Of a stretch of DNA of 64,000 nt, positions 1 through 11,381 are shown one piece after another. The first letter of the stretch is position 1; the number at the start of each line of letters is the position of its first letter. The notes under the pieces are model-generated. The model was not told the origin of the DNA. It saw only the letters and a program-made list of their open reading frames with translations, and ran no database searches. Position numbers and translations under genes: made by a program. The stretch covers positions 62,001 to 126,000 of the forward strand of contig CP084611.1 in the NCBI GenBank assembly GCA_025917655.1. The letters run 5' to 3'. The DNA is from Chlorella sorokiniana. Lineage: Eukaryota; Chlorophyta; Trebouxiophyceae; Chlorellales; Chlorellaceae.

Positions 1-897
1 GCTGCCCGCCCGCCTGCCGCTGTGCTGCCACTTTGCTGTGGCCTGCTACCAAAACGCTGCTGCACGTGCGCAAGGAGGAAACAACACAGCATTCAAGCCA
101 GTTCTGCTACTGAGCAAACCTTGCTGATACTTATACCGAATGCACCGAGCGCTCTTCCTATGCATCGTGCCTTCTGCATGCCCGCCGCTGCTGAACGCAA
201 GGGCACTTCTGCTGGCATGTTTGCCTCGCTTGGCGGTGATGAAGAATCCTAGTATTCATGCGTGTCAGTTGAGGGGACGTTCGGGCTTCCCGAACAACCG
301 CCCCGCTGAAAATCAAAGCTTATCTTCTCTCTGAGCCAAGCTCCGGTGTTGATGCACGCTGCGCGCTTGCTGGCTGGCTGCTCCTGCTTTTCTGCATGCA
401 TCTGGAGGCGCTGTGATTATTCATATTTGCTACTAACTAGTGCGCCACCGGCGCACGGTGACTTAGATTAACCACACCAAGATCGCTGAGCGCCACCTGC
501 CTGCTTACTGCACGCCGGCTTCGTCTAAAATGCTGCTGTCATGCCCTTCTGATGCTTGTGCTTGTGCCGCCGAGTTTGCCTCAACATGCATGCCCCCCTC
601 CTGCTTGCAGGCCTTGCCATCTCAGACTTTCTCATCCTCAATCGCCGTCAGAACAGGCTGCCCCATCGTGATAACAATTGCAAATTTGTCTATGTATGCC
701 TTGTACTCTGTCAGCCACCGATGTATCGGCACCTTCTGTAATTTTGCACCCAAGTGTTGTCATCAGTTGTTGTCAGTTCACGAAGGAAGGAATTGATGGA
801 CTAGGCATGGGCATTTCAGTTCAGTGTCGTTGATCAAGCTCATGAAATCGCGCAGGTTGTCAATACTCAAAGAATATTGGGAGAGGCCGGGCAGGCC
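1..897. other. Intergenic or UTR sequence, no gene seen
   Basis: No reading frame here resembles a known protein and none has convincing splice junctions. The short frames near 22-334 and 530-796 lack codon periodicity and family motifs. Base composition is less GC-rich than in the genes, as expected for spacer. It lies downstream of the minus-strand phosphoesterase stop at 898-900, so the right end should hold that gene's 3' UTR, but I see no TGTAA on the minus strand. Confidence 0.5.
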
Positions 898-3800
898 TCA
901 TTTTGGCGCCGCCTGTGCGGCAGGTGGTGCCTGCAGCACAAACGGCTCCCACTCCCCCGTATGTGCGCGGTAGATGGAGCACACGTATCTGCTGCCATCG
1001 GAGTCGGCTGCTGCCGCTTCCAGCGCTGCCACATCGGCTGCTGCTGCTGTTGCCGGCTGGCCTGCTGCTGCCTCTGCGGGATGCCTGGGCGCCTTCCCAG
1101 CTGCGTCGCAACTGGGCGGGAAGGCGGTGCGTAGCAGCGGCTGCTCGCGCAGCACAGCACAGCGCGGCGCATCGCCCGGCTGTTCCGCCGGCTGCACACC
1201 CACCCACACATCCCGCGCTGCCGTCACCACCTGCTGCCGCAGCTCCACAACCAAGAAGTGGTGGGCCCGCACACGCCCCTCCCCCTCCTCGTTGCTGCCG
1301 CTGCTGCCGCCGCTGCTGTCACCGCCCTCGCTGCCTGCGCTGCCGCTGACCGCGCTGCACTGGGACCGCGGAAGGCTGCGTATGCGCGGGACCACCGCCG
1401 CATTCAGGAACACGGTGCCGCGGGCGGCGTCCACTTCTGCCATGTTCCGGTTGCCGCCGCCTGCGGGGACGAATGCGGGCGGCGAGCAGATGAACAAACT
1501 TGCCCTTGGGGTACAGGCCAGCAAAGCCAGGAGGGGCATGCTGGCTCTGGCCATCAGTGGGGCGCAAGCTGCCACCCAACGGCACCCCCTGCTCAAGTGA
1601 TCCCACAGTCCCCCGCCCCCGCCTCACCCGACAGCTGGCTGTGCATGTGGCCGAAGAGGACAAGCGGGATGCGCAGCCCCTGGCTGTGCATCATGTCCAG
1701 CGCCTCCTGCAACATGTGTGAGTGTGTGTGTGGGGTGGATGTGTGCGGCGTATGTCTCGGGGGCGGCATCGGGAGGGCATCACTGACGAAGAGCGACGCA
1801 AGGGGGCAGCAACCCGGCGGCTGCGAGGTGTAGAGCTGGCGCCACGCCATCGAGCTGCAGCTGGGCACGGTCAGCCACCCCTTAAACCATATGAGGACGC
1901 AGCCGTGCTCCCCCTCCCCGCTACAAACAAGCATTCGACGCGCTCGAAGCTGCAGCCTACATGCAGATCGGGGTCGCCGTGGTCGGCTTCCGGCTCCGTC
2001 CAGTCCACCCCGCAGGGCGAGAAGCGGCGGCCGCCCAGCCCCGTGGGACCGTTGTGTGCCACCAGCACCTGCGGCAGCGAGGGATGGGGGTTGAGGGTGG
2101 GAGGGGTAGAGGCAATGACGCCATGGCAATGTGCGCGCGGCGGGGGCGTCGCTTGTGGAGAGCTTGAGGAAATGTCTCCCCCCAAGCGACCTCTCACCCT
2201 TACCCACTGTGCTGGCGCGCCAGCAGTACTGCTTAGTCAGCGAACGGACCCCCAACCTTACCCACTGTCCCACCCGCCTTTAACACCAAGCACCGCACAC
2301 CTTGCAGTCCCCCCTCAGCAGCCAGCGCCTGATCCAGCAGCCGCTGCGCGCTGTCGCGGTGCCCTCCCACGCCGTAGTGCTCGGCATAGAAGTCTGTGGA
2401 GCGGCACAGCGGTCGAGTGAGGAGGCGGGCGCAGAGAGGTCCGAGCGGGCTGTGACGCTTCGGCGTGGGGTGCAGCAGGCAGCAGCAGCAGCGGCAGCGC
2501 CAGGCACAGATGCCAGCAACAGCAAGGTGAATGACAAGGCAGCCGGCAGTGCACCATAATGCAGCGGTCAAACACACGGGGCCATATTGAGCAGCACCAG
2601 CAGTAGCAGAGCAACGTTGCCAATGCGGCAACAAGCTGCAGTGCACCCACCCGCCACGTCGCTCCACTGCTTGCCCCCTTTGGAAAAGGGGCGTCCTCCT
2701 AGCAGGGTGAGGCCCAGGGCGGGGAAGCGCTTGCGCCCATACCCGATGTGGTCGCCGCCCAGCGCCGCCAGCTGCTCGGAGATGGCGGGTGTGGAGCCAG
2801 CTGCGTGCCGGGGCAGGGCAGGTGCATGCATATTACCGCATGGCAACCTGCAGCAGGCGGCGGGCACCGCAACCAAACCCAGACTGCACGTGCCTGACTT
2901 CAGGCACCCATGCTGCCACAAACCTAGCAGAGAAACACAAACAATGGCAGGCGCTGTGCACACAGAAGCGGCTGCAACAACAGGCTGGCGATGGGCATTT
3001 GAGTGCAGCAAAGCCAGCCCAGCAACGCGCCACAGCTCACCCTGGCTGAACTGCTGGCTGGGAGCCAGGCTGCTGGCCGCCATGGCGCGCGCGTAGCGCA
3101 GGCGCCCACGCGGCGTCAGCGAAAACCTGAGTGGGCAAGAACGGCGGCTCAGGCCGCGGCTTTTGTGGCCTTGCAGCAGCGCGGGTAATGCTACTGCCTG
3201 CCCACCTGCGGCACACTGCAAAAGCTCCCTGCCCTGCCCTGAAGCTGCCCTGACACAAGTGACATGCGACCTCAAACACAAAACGCAAACTTGCACCAGC
3301 AACCCAAAGTTGGGTTAACCCTGCCTACCAAGCATCGTGGTTGCCCAGCACCATCGCCTTGGGGTGCTGCAGCGCCGCCAAGCGCCGCACCAGGCCCACG
3401 TTCTCCTCCCCAAACTGCGGTGCATTTTGTGAGTTGCAAAGGAAAGGGAGCTCCGAATGGTGAGGATGGGGCGGCCGCAAGGGGGCTGCTTGTCGGTGGG
3501 GGGTGGGTGTGGGTTGAGGGGTGGGGCGGGGACCAGAGCGGCCAGACACAGCAAGAGGACCCAGGCGCCAGAGAGCATCTGCTGTGGGCTAAACTGAAAA
3601 ATAGAGATGATGCAAGCGCTCGTCAGGCTGCCTGCGCAATTGCATGCAGGAGAGCTGCGAAGGCAGGTGTGCAGCGGTGCAGCGGCCACACAGCAGCACG
3701 GCGGCAGCGCACGTCTCCGACAAACACCGCAACGTCAGCACCCAGCGAGGCCAGCGCCGCCTCGTCCTCCGCCGTCCACTGGCTGTGCACGTCACCCACA

Positions 3801-4236
3801 ACTGCCAGGGTGACCTTGCGGCCTTGTGGGATGGCGGCTGCAGAGCCTGCTGGCATGGCTGGCAGCAGGGTGCGGAGCGATGCGGAGGGTGGAGGGGGCC
3901 GCACGGGCGGCGGCCGCAGGGTGGGAAGCGGTTTGGGCCGCTGCGGCTTGTCAACTTTCTGCTGTTGCAACGTCAGTTCGCTTCTGCACGGAAAAGGGGA
4001 CGGCGACTCAGCTCCACTGTGCACAAACAATAGAATAGAGAACAAAACGGTTCATCCACCGTGCCGTGGTGGCTCACATTGCTGAAACTGCGATAGGCTT
4101 GCGATGCGTGACGAAGGGGGCGACCAGGCCGCAGGGCGGACGGCACGCCCGCATGTGCGCCCTGGCCACTGCCTCCCAATGTCGAGAATAGGTGGCTAGG
4201 TGCTGGTGCAGTCGTAGAAGAAAAGGAAGAAAACAT
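898..4236 (-). CDS. Calcineurin-like metallophosphoesterase (TIGR04168-type, cyanobacteria/plant)
   Basis: Predicted phosphohydrolase with the complete two-metal motif set spread over several minus-strand exons. An exon near 3690-3860 reads LAVVGDVHSQWTAEDEAAL and VFVGDV; one near 3325-3420 has VLGNHDAW; one near 2000-2090 has LVAHNGPTGLG; one near 1640-1720 has VLFGHMHSQL. These are the GDxH, GDxx, GNHD, H and GHxH ligand motifs in order. The HNGPTGLG block and the C-terminal region (TVFLNAAVVPRI, HHFLVVEL, about 1230-1440) resemble the cyanobacterial/plant TIGR04168 subgroup (family match by eye). The stop codon is at 898-900. The start is uncertain: a Ser/Thr-rich stretch from an ATG at 4234-4236 looks like an organelle transit peptide, but its junction with the GDVHSQW exon is out of phase by my reading; MPAGSAAAIPQGRKVTLAVV (start near 3857) is the fallback. 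Substrate unknown. Confidence 0.82.
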
Positions 4237-5275
4237 GAATGGCATAGAGAGGCGAAAGAGGGGTGATGGATGGCAGGCTGGTGGGCGCTGGCGCCGCCAG
4301 TCGAGCTGACCGGCAGTGGCCTGCATCAATGAGACTGCCACTGGCAGAGGGACGTTGGAGACTGCCTTGCCCTGCATGGGCTAAGTCCGCTGCGTGCTTA
4401 GGTGAGATACCTGCGCAGTATAATGGAACGCAGCAGCCAGAGTACCCAGGCCTGCAGCGCTGTTGGCGCCACCCGGCATGCATGCGCCGCCACACCGTAA
4501 GGCCAGCATCATTATGGACGGGGGCCATGCCTTAAGCTCACACACCAGTATATGGGAGACCTGCAACGTTTTGCAATTTGGGACTGTTTGATCCATGCAC
4601 TCATGCTGCGCCGCATGCTAAAGGTGGTGGAAAGCGGCAGGGATCTGCCTCATCAGCGGATAGGGGTCCTTTTCTGCTGCTTCTGCTCCTGCTCGTCACT
4701 TTCTCAGGTCCTGCTCACAACTTCTGTTCAGCGAGGAGATACAAGCGCCTTGACGAAGGCCGAGGCTGCTACTGGTCCTAAGGCGAGCAGCTGGGGCAAC
4801 CTGCTGCTGCCAAGGCCAGCGCTGCCCATGTCTACCTCTGAAGCACAGCTCTGGTGCTCTGCAATGGCACAAGCCCTCCCCAAACCCTGCTATGCAGCTA
4901 CTTCTAAGCATCTTTCCGAACTCTTCTTCGAACCACCCCTGCAGAGGTCGTGGAGCCTTCGGAGGCCTCGTCTAGAAGTCCTCAGGCTGGCATGCAGGAA
5001 CATCTAGTGAGTGCACGCGCCTTCGGCCGCCGCTCTTGCTGCCGCTGCCGCTGTGTGCTGCAGGTCGAATTCCAGATTGTTGGATGGCAACATGCAGCTC
5101 CTTCTACTATCTGTGTTTGATTGCCATGCATGGCAATTGTTTGGCCACATTGTTACAGGCGGCTTTCAGATGAAGCATCCAATTTCCAGCTACCTAAACA
5201 GCCCCCTGCACGTGCAGGCGGCTCTTTATGAGGTTTTGCCTGCTGCCGTCTCCCTTGCCCCCGCATCCCGCAGGA
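4237..5275. other. Spacer and left part of duplication unit
   Basis: No confident coding exon. From about 4620 onward the sequence is recognisably repeated at about 9008-9450 (shared stretch with the GGTGGAAAGCG start, the CTTGACGAAGGCCGA / ATGAGGAAGGCCGA block and the CCTTCGGCCG block), so it belongs to the tandem duplication. Any first exons of the unrecognised gene that starts by about 5276 would lie here; I cannot place its start codon. Confidence 0.45.
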
Positions 5276-8200
5276 TCAGGCTGACCGCGTGTGTGAGCGC
5301 ATGCAGGCAGCAGATGTAGGCGCCACCCAGCTAATGCTGGACGTCGACACCCTGGAGGAGGAGCTGCGCCAGCTTTGCCGCGTACTGCACGAGCACGGCA
5401 GAGAGGCTGACGAGCTGGATGCGGGCGCGCCACCAAGATGATCATGATGGCTGGCGCTGTGCAGAGCGAGCTGCAACATGTGAGGAAGAGTGCAGCGGCC
5501 GCTTTCAGGGGTTGGGGGGGGGGATGCGTGAAACGATCAGCCGCCCACACTGCATGACATGTTTGGCGAACGTCTGACCTTGCTCGTCTGGCCAGCTGGC
5601 TCTATATGCGTAAGACGCACCCGCCATCACCATCCTAGGGCCTGTCACCTCTGATACTGCTCCCGCTTGCAACCCCATCCTCTTTTCTCCCCCAGAAATT
5701 CAAATACGCAATGATCGGTCACGTACCAGCGTTCATGGTTGTGGCTGTCCACGCCTGGCAGCAGAACGTGGAAGCTTGCGCCAGCAAGGTGGGCTGCTGT
5801 CACTGAGTGTCGTGCGGCAGTCAGTATCCCTGGATCATGTGCCGCTAGCCTCCATGCCGCCCTCCACAACCTGCACCAAACAAAATTGCAAATGCCACTG
5901 GCCCGAGGCGCAGCGTCTGGGCCACGGTCTTTCTGTCACATCAGGTTACACCTCCTCAGCCTGACGGTTCACCTGTCGGCAAGCAACCCCTCGCCTTCGA
6001 TTGGTGTGCAGGTGGCCAGCCTGCTCAGCATGACCAAGCAGGCCCAGGAGCACCCCAGTGGTCTCGACAGCCTGGACCTGGGGCTCCTGCAGACAGGGGC
6101 TACCAGCCTGCTCTTGCAGACGCTGGAGGATACCAATTTCATTGGCATGGACGTGTACACCTATGTGAGTGTGTTTTGTGTCCAGACATGCATGATAGCC
6201 AAGTCATGGGACGCTGGGTCACTCCCTGGAGGGTGGCTCTCTGTGCGGCACAGCGGAGCTGCAGGTGCTTGTGCAGCGCATCCATCGAAAGCTAGCACCC
6301 CTCGCTCCTTCAGGTCGATGAGATCGTGGTGCAGGCCACCTTTGGAGAGGTGCTGCGGGCAGCTGTGGCTCGCTGCTTCAGGCAGAACGCCGGCCTGCTG
6401 CGCGACGTTATCGAGGGTGAGAACCCTCGAGTAGCGCTGCATTGAGCCACGTGCCTGTATATGGATGCGCAGAGCGTTCTGTGCTGCTACCTCGTGCCTT
6501 TGACTGCCACGTCAGCAATGCACTGACTGCATCCGGATCCGCCGGTTATGGGGACCTGTAGACCTACATGGTGCAATGAGCCGATTTCCCTGTTGTATTT
6601 GTCCCGACCCTCAGACCTGTCCCCCCCCCACACGTGATTACCAGCTGGATAGACGACCTGAACCCCGCGCGCGTAGACCGCATCATTAGGCGCTCGCAGG
6701 CCACGAACCTGCTGGTGGCGGAGGTTATCGAGCGAATGGAGCCCCTGTTGGATCTGGAACAACAGGTCAAGCGCGGCGCAGCCCTGCCACTTTGCTTGCC
6801 CCTGACACAGCCTGCATCGACTCGTGGGCTCTTGCTGGCCTGCCTGAGTGTGCACTTGACTAATGCCAGCGGCAGCACCGCACCAGACATGCATGTCCGA
6901 TTCCTGCCCCCTCTGCAGGGCCTGCAAGGCGACCAGGCGCTGGCTGTGCGCCTGCTGAAGGAGGCCCTGGAAGGCGAGGAGGGCGGCGGCCACAGCCGAG
7001 TGATGGGCGTGCTGCTCGCGGGTGGGTGCCGGCCAGGTTGCTGTTCCCAGGCACATAAGCGCAACAGGAAGCACCCCCTTTTAAGCACGCTCCTCCCGAC
7101 AAACTGCCTGCTGCCCTCCCATGCTGCAGCCCCAAGCAATGTGTCCGCTGCGGTGCTGCGGGCGCTGACTAGCGGCAGGTTCCGCTCTGCGGCCGCCTCA
7201 ATCCAGCAGCGGGGCTACGGTCGGGCGGAGCCCACTGCCAGGCCAGCAGCGGCGTAAGTGGGTTGTGGGGTTCTGTGTGGCTGTGCTTGCGGTGTGCATT
7301 TGGCTAAGCCACCTTCTGCATTCTTGTGCGCGAGTCTATGGCGCCGGCACGGTGCCTTAAGGGGCCTTGTGCCCTCTGCTCCAGGCGCCATGAGCTGTGC
7401 CGTGCCATCTTGTCCACCCAAGGTGGCAGTTTCAAGTGTCTGCATACGTTTTACTTATCCTGCCTCACGTGCGCCGCGCCTCCTCGACCACTTACCCAAC
7501 CTCAGTGCTTGGGCGAGGTGCAAGAGCTGGCCTGGCACACCAACGGCTGCTATGCTATGCTCTGTCTGGCTGAGCTGATGGACGCTGTGGTGGGGGCTCT
7601 TACTTACATCACCATCAAGTCTGCCCACTACCGGCGCATGCAGCACTTCCTGCAAGGGCCAGGTAGGCCAAGACGCACTGCAGCCATGGCATATGTTCCC
7701 TTCATTGCGAACACCTTGCGTCCGCTTGCCCCCGCGCCAGAATACATCTCTGTTGTCGCATTCCAGCGGGCGCAGCGGCGCCACGTGGTTGTCAATGGCG
7801 CATGTTCTGGGCTGCATATTGTTTCAGAGCGTCTCTCGTCCTTCCTCCTATTCTGCCTTGCCTTGCAGGCGGCCTCGTCGTGGCCGTCGAGGAGTGCGTA
7901 GGCCACATGTTGGGGGACACCTGCTGGATCCCGCTGCTGCGGTCGAGCTCACCCAGGCGGAAGCCGCCCTGCGGTGGATCCAGGACTGTGTGCGGGCGTG
8001 GGCGGCCGCAGAGGCTCGCCATCGTGAGATGCAGCGGCTGGAGCGCCTGCTGGGCCAGCTGCTGATAGCAGTGCCCGCGCCAGATGCCGCCGCCGTGTCG
8101 CTGGTGGAGGCGCTGCCGCCGCCGGCGCCCGCTTCCGCACAGGCGGAGGCGGAGGTGCCCTTCCTTAGGGAGGGGTTGGAGCAGGTGCTTGGCGGGCAGG

Positions 8201-8542
8201 CAGGGGCCGTGGGGCTTCACAGTGTGCGGCATCACGTCTTGCTGGTGCCTGGCCGGGCCTGCTTAAGCAAGCTTGCTGTTCTCCAAGCTGGCAATGCAGG
8301 GCTCCCGCCACTCTCAAAATCCAGGGAAAAGCCTCGCGGTGTTCCTTTTATGCATGCAGAACCCGGCCATTGACCCGGCCACCCTCTTTAGCGACGAGTA
8401 TAGCAACAGCGCGGCGGCAGAGACAATGCGCCGCCTGGCGAGGAAGCTGCTGGTGGATCACACCGCAGCCGACGCAGCCGCTATCAGCAGCACCATTGCG
8501 CACCTGCGCGGATCGATGCGTCTGAGTGCGTCCATCAGGTAG
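5276..8542 (+). CDS. Unrecognised multi-exon protein (intact-looking member of a tandem pair)
   Basis: I do not recognise this family. Exons bounded by good GT-AG junctions: about 5276-5432 (helical DQADRVCERMQAADVGATQL... with heptad-like leucines), 5696-5788 (KFKYAMIGHVPAFMVVAVHA), 6011-6162 (VASLLSMTKQAQEHPSGLDS), 6314-6418 (VDEIVVQATFGEVLRAAVAR), about 6634-6765 (VITSWIDDLNPARVDRIIRR), 6919-7020 (GLQGDQALAVRLLKEALEGE), 7129-7254, 7384-7421, 7504-7660 (LGEVQELAWHTNGCYAMLCL), 7870-8258 (VEECVGHMLGDTCW, then AALRWIQDCVRAWAAAEARH), and 8360-8542, stop at 8540-8542. The product would be mostly alpha-helical, with one moderately hydrophobic exon (KFKYAMIGHVPAFMVVAVHA). Frame slips by one base occur near 5430 and 7945. 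The start codon and 5' exons are not resolved. It could be a lineage-specific helical protein. Confidence 0.6.
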
Positions 8543-8719
8543 CGAGTTCGTGAGCAAGCTCGCGAACAGCTGCTGATCGCTGCGAGCGCGCCAGGTGTAG
8601 GGGCACAAGTGATTTTCCTAATACAACTCTTGTGCATGATGGTAGTGCTGCTAGTAAACAGCAAGGCACATCAGCAGCATCCCAAGGTGGAAAATAGCTC
8701 TCAAAAATAACTGGAAAAG
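8543..8719. other. 3' flank of the unrecognised gene
   Basis: Short non-coding stretch after the stop at 8540-8542; A/T content rises near 8620-8715. No feature beyond probable 3' UTR. Confidence 0.4.
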
Positions 8720-9005
8720 AGGTGCAGCAAAGTGAGCGGATGGCTGATCAACTCTCCAAGAGACAAGAGGGTCCAGCCCAGGGCAGGGCTTCTGCGTACC
8801 GGCAGGCTGGCTGCATGGCGGGCAGCACGGCTAGAAACTGCCCAGCAGCTCCCACAGCCCCAGCAGCGCTGCTTGCGCTGCCCGCAGCGGTGCAGCCTGC
8901 CCCCGTTGTGATACTGGGCGCTGAGTCAGCGCACTCAGCTGCCAATGAGCGCCAACGCAGTGCAGGGCTTCTCAGGGCGTTGCACCAGCGACCGCATGCT
9001 GGCGG
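8720..9005 (-). pseudogene. Relic of the HOP2 3' end trapped between duplicate copies
   Basis: Reading the minus strand from 9000 to 8935 gives SMRSLVQRPEKPCTALALIG and then one more residue and a stop (TGA at 8935-8937). The true HOP2 C-terminus, ending at 12175, reads ARALVQPLKKPRTALAPIRR followed by a stop. The alignment is collinear and ends at the same codon. The flank 8740-8930 also matches the HOP2 3' flank at 11970-12120. No other HOP2 exon is present upstream, so this is a passenger fragment and cannot encode HOP2. It marks the right end of the left duplication copy. Confidence 0.78.
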
Positions 9006-9878
9006 CGGTGGAAAGCGACGAGAAGCTGCCACGTCAGTCGATATGGGTCATTGTATGCGCTGCTGCCCCTGCCCGTCAGTTTTCCAGGTCGCACCCGCAG
9101 TCCCTGTTCAATGTGGGGTTACAGGCGCCATGAGGAAGGCCGAAGCTGCTGCTGCGGCCAAGGCGAGCTGCTGTGGCATCAGCTGCTGCTCCAAGGCTGC
9201 CCATGCCTGGCTCTGAAGCATGGCATTGCCCTGGCAGCGGTGCTCGGCTGCCAGGGCATTTTCCCTCCCAAACCCTGATGTGCTGCCGGCCAATGATATT
9301 TCTCCCGCACTAACTTCCAAAGCAGCCCTGTAGTGGGCTTTGGAGGCTTCGTTCAGCGCGTCCAAGACTAGCAGGGAGGGAGTTCTGGCAACAAGGCGTC
9401 ACCGCAGCCGGTCACTCCATCTGGCAAGTGCCTTCGGCCGCTTGTACACATGTGTCGCTGCATGTTGATCTGCACATTTCTACCTAGTTATGCTGCTGAT
9501 AGCCTTTCTATAAAACCCTGATTAGATAAGCGTTCCCCATGCCATTCGCTATTCAGGGTTGCGTCGACTACATGGTGGCCCATGATGCGCGACGATTTGG
9601 GCCGCGGTATCACCTTTCTGACGGCAGGCAGCTTGGTGAGCCCCCCTGATGTAGCTACCTGCAAAGTCTGCCACCCTTGACTTGCTGTCGGCAACAGAGG
9701 CGCAGCGATGCGTCGAGGTGCTGAAGGTGGGAAGGCAGAGCTCTGCATGCGTTCCCTGAGCACTCCACAGCAACTTGCATTTGTATCTCAGCAAATACCC
9801 CAGTATCCTTAAGACCATCAAAGCAACAGATGCACGCGCCATCAAGCTGGTCCTTGACACCAAACCCTGGAGAACTTG

Positions 9879-10073
9879 CTGCGCCGCGCATTGCGCATGT
9901 CGTTCACGAATATCGCCAGCCACCATTACCATCTTGATGGTACGCTTCGCGCACAGTTGCTCCGCGACCGCAACCGCGACCGCTAGGCGGAGCACCTGTG
10001 TGCGAGGCGCATCATCAAGATGGTAATGGTGGTAGGGGATATGCTGAACGACATGCGAGATGTGAGGAGGAGC
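9879..10073. repeat. Imperfect inverted repeat made from an exon
   Basis: Left arm about 9879-9966 and right arm about 9987-10073, each near 87 bases and roughly 80 percent matched by eye, with a 20-base spacer rich in CGCAACCGCGACC. Both arms encode the same peptide on opposite strands: the minus strand of the left arm reads LCAKRTIKMVMVAGDI and the plus strand of the right arm reads LCARRIIKMVMVVGDM. The left copy of the duplication has only the plus-oriented version (about 5428-5490). Confidence 0.75.
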
Positions 10074-10173
10074 ACAGAGGTTCTGGGGGATTGGTCTGGC
10101 AATGTACGAGCCAATTTTGCTGCCACTGCTGTGCACGTGGCCCACTGTTGTGCAGTGGGCCAGCCTGTTGGGC

Positions 10174-10506
10174 ATGACCAGGCAGGCTTTGGAGCACCCC
10201 AGCGCTCTCGACCGCCTAGACCTGGGGCTCCAGACGCGGGCTGCCAGCCTGCTCCTGCAGATGCTGGAGGATACAATTTTCATCATGACCAGGCAGGCTT
10301 TGGAGCACCCCAGCGCTCTCGACCGCCTAGACCTGGGGCTCCAGACGCGGGCTGCCAGCCTGCTCCTGCAGATGCTGGAGGATACAATTTTCATCATGAC
10401 CAGGCAGGCTTTGGAGCACCCCAGCGCTCTCGACCGCCTAGACCTGGGGCTCCAGACGCGGGCTGCCAGCCTGCTTCTGCAGATGCTGGAGGATACAATT
10501 TTCATC
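10174..10506 (+). repeat. Three head-to-tail copies of a 111-base coding block
   Basis: Units start at 10174, 10285 and 10396, each exactly 111 bases (37 codons), nearly identical (for example one C-to-T difference in the third unit at the LLLQM codons). Each encodes MTRQALEHPSALDRLDLGL followed by QTRAASLLLQMLEDTIFI. The left copy has a single version at 6030-6143. The reading frame stays open through all three units and on to about 10737. Confidence 0.95.
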
Positions 10507-10896
10507 GGCATGGACGTGTACACCTATGTGACTGGGGCCAGTTCACGCCTGAAAACCAAAATCATTCTGCACTGGGTCAAATGTCAATGTCGGCACAGCG
10601 CACGTGCTTGCGCACCGCATCCATTCAGAGCCAGCACCCCTTTCTACCCCAGGCCACCTTTGGGGAGGTGCTGCGGGAAGCTGTGGCTCGCTGCTTCAGG
10701 CAAACGCCGGCCTACTGCATGGGAATCTTGCGGGTAAGGGCCTCTGGCCGTACTGCCCCGCTTTAAACACCTGCGTGGGGCTATCAATGGCTGCAGTGTT
10801 GCTACACCCCTTGACGTAAGCCTCAATTACACACTTTGCATGCACTTGGCGTGGGTAAGCGGACCTCACAAGACGAACTTGCTATGATGTTTCGTT

Positions 10897-11044
10897 GGGG
10901 TTGGCGCCCCCTGCGGGGTCCAGGTCATTTATCCATCCGTCAATCACGTGTGAGGGGGGGACGGGGCTTCTGCCCCCAACCCCCAACCTCACACGTGATT
11001 GACGGCTGGGTCAATGACCTGGACCCCAGGGGGCGCCAACCCCA
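10897..11044. repeat. Near-perfect inverted repeat of an exon edge
   Basis: Left arm 10897-10955 and right arm 10987-11044, about 58 bases each, matching except for a few positions, with a 31-base spacer whose ends are themselves G-run/C-run complementary. The right arm carries the sense exon (VIDGWVNDLDPRG); the left arm is its inverted copy. The corresponding left-copy exon (about 6634) has no such inversion. Confidence 0.85.
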
Positions 11045-11333
11045 ACGGCGCCTTCGTCAGTGCCAGGGGGCCACGTGCCGCCTGCTGGTGGCAAAGGTGG
11101 TCGAGCGCATGAAGCCTCTGCTGCACCAACAAGGTGGGTGCTGCGCAGCGCTGCCAATTGCTTGCTCCAGTCCCTGCTTGCCCACGAACAGCCTGCATCA
11201 GGCGATGGTCTCCAACTGGGGTCTGAGCGCGTAGCTGGCATGTCCGCCATTGAACGCTTCTGCAGGGCCTGCAGGGCGACCAGGCAATGGCTGTGGGCCT
11301 CCTCAAGGCTGCCTTGGAGGGCGGGGAGGGCGG

Positions 11334-11381
11334 CTGCCACCGGCAAGTGATTGGCGTCTGCCACCGGCAAGTGATTGGCGT
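11334..11381 (+). repeat. 24-base direct duplication in the pseudogene
   Basis: CTGCCACCGGCAAGTGATTG plus GCGT occurs twice back to back at 11334-11357 and 11358-11381. It keeps frame (CHRQVIGV twice). The left copy at about 6990-7010 has one unit (HSRVMGV). Confidence 0.9.

Larger units (their letters stand above)
4620..9007 (+). repeat. Tandem duplication unit, left copy
   Basis: This interval carries the unrecognised plus-strand gene (5276-8542) followed at about 8720-9005 by a decayed copy of the 3' end of the minus-strand gene HOP2. The same order (upstream spacer, unrecognised gene, HOP2 3' end) recurs at about 9008-12240. Shared landmarks: 4620-4980 with 9008-9370; 6011-6162 with 10155-10520; 6634-6765 with 10995-11130; 6919-7020 with 11265-11395; 8740-9000 with 11970-12240. 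Boundaries are approximate, placed by eye at the last recognisable similarity. Confidence 0.75.

Noticed and set aside
8945-9133. Plus-strand frame MSANAVQGFSGRC across the duplication junction
   Set aside because: It is antisense to the HOP2 relic and then runs into spacer; no sign of selection.
9549-10523. Long minus-strand open frame of 324 codons
   Set aside because: It is antisense to the triplicated block; the 111-base repeat keeps all frames open, and the peptide shows no independent family features.
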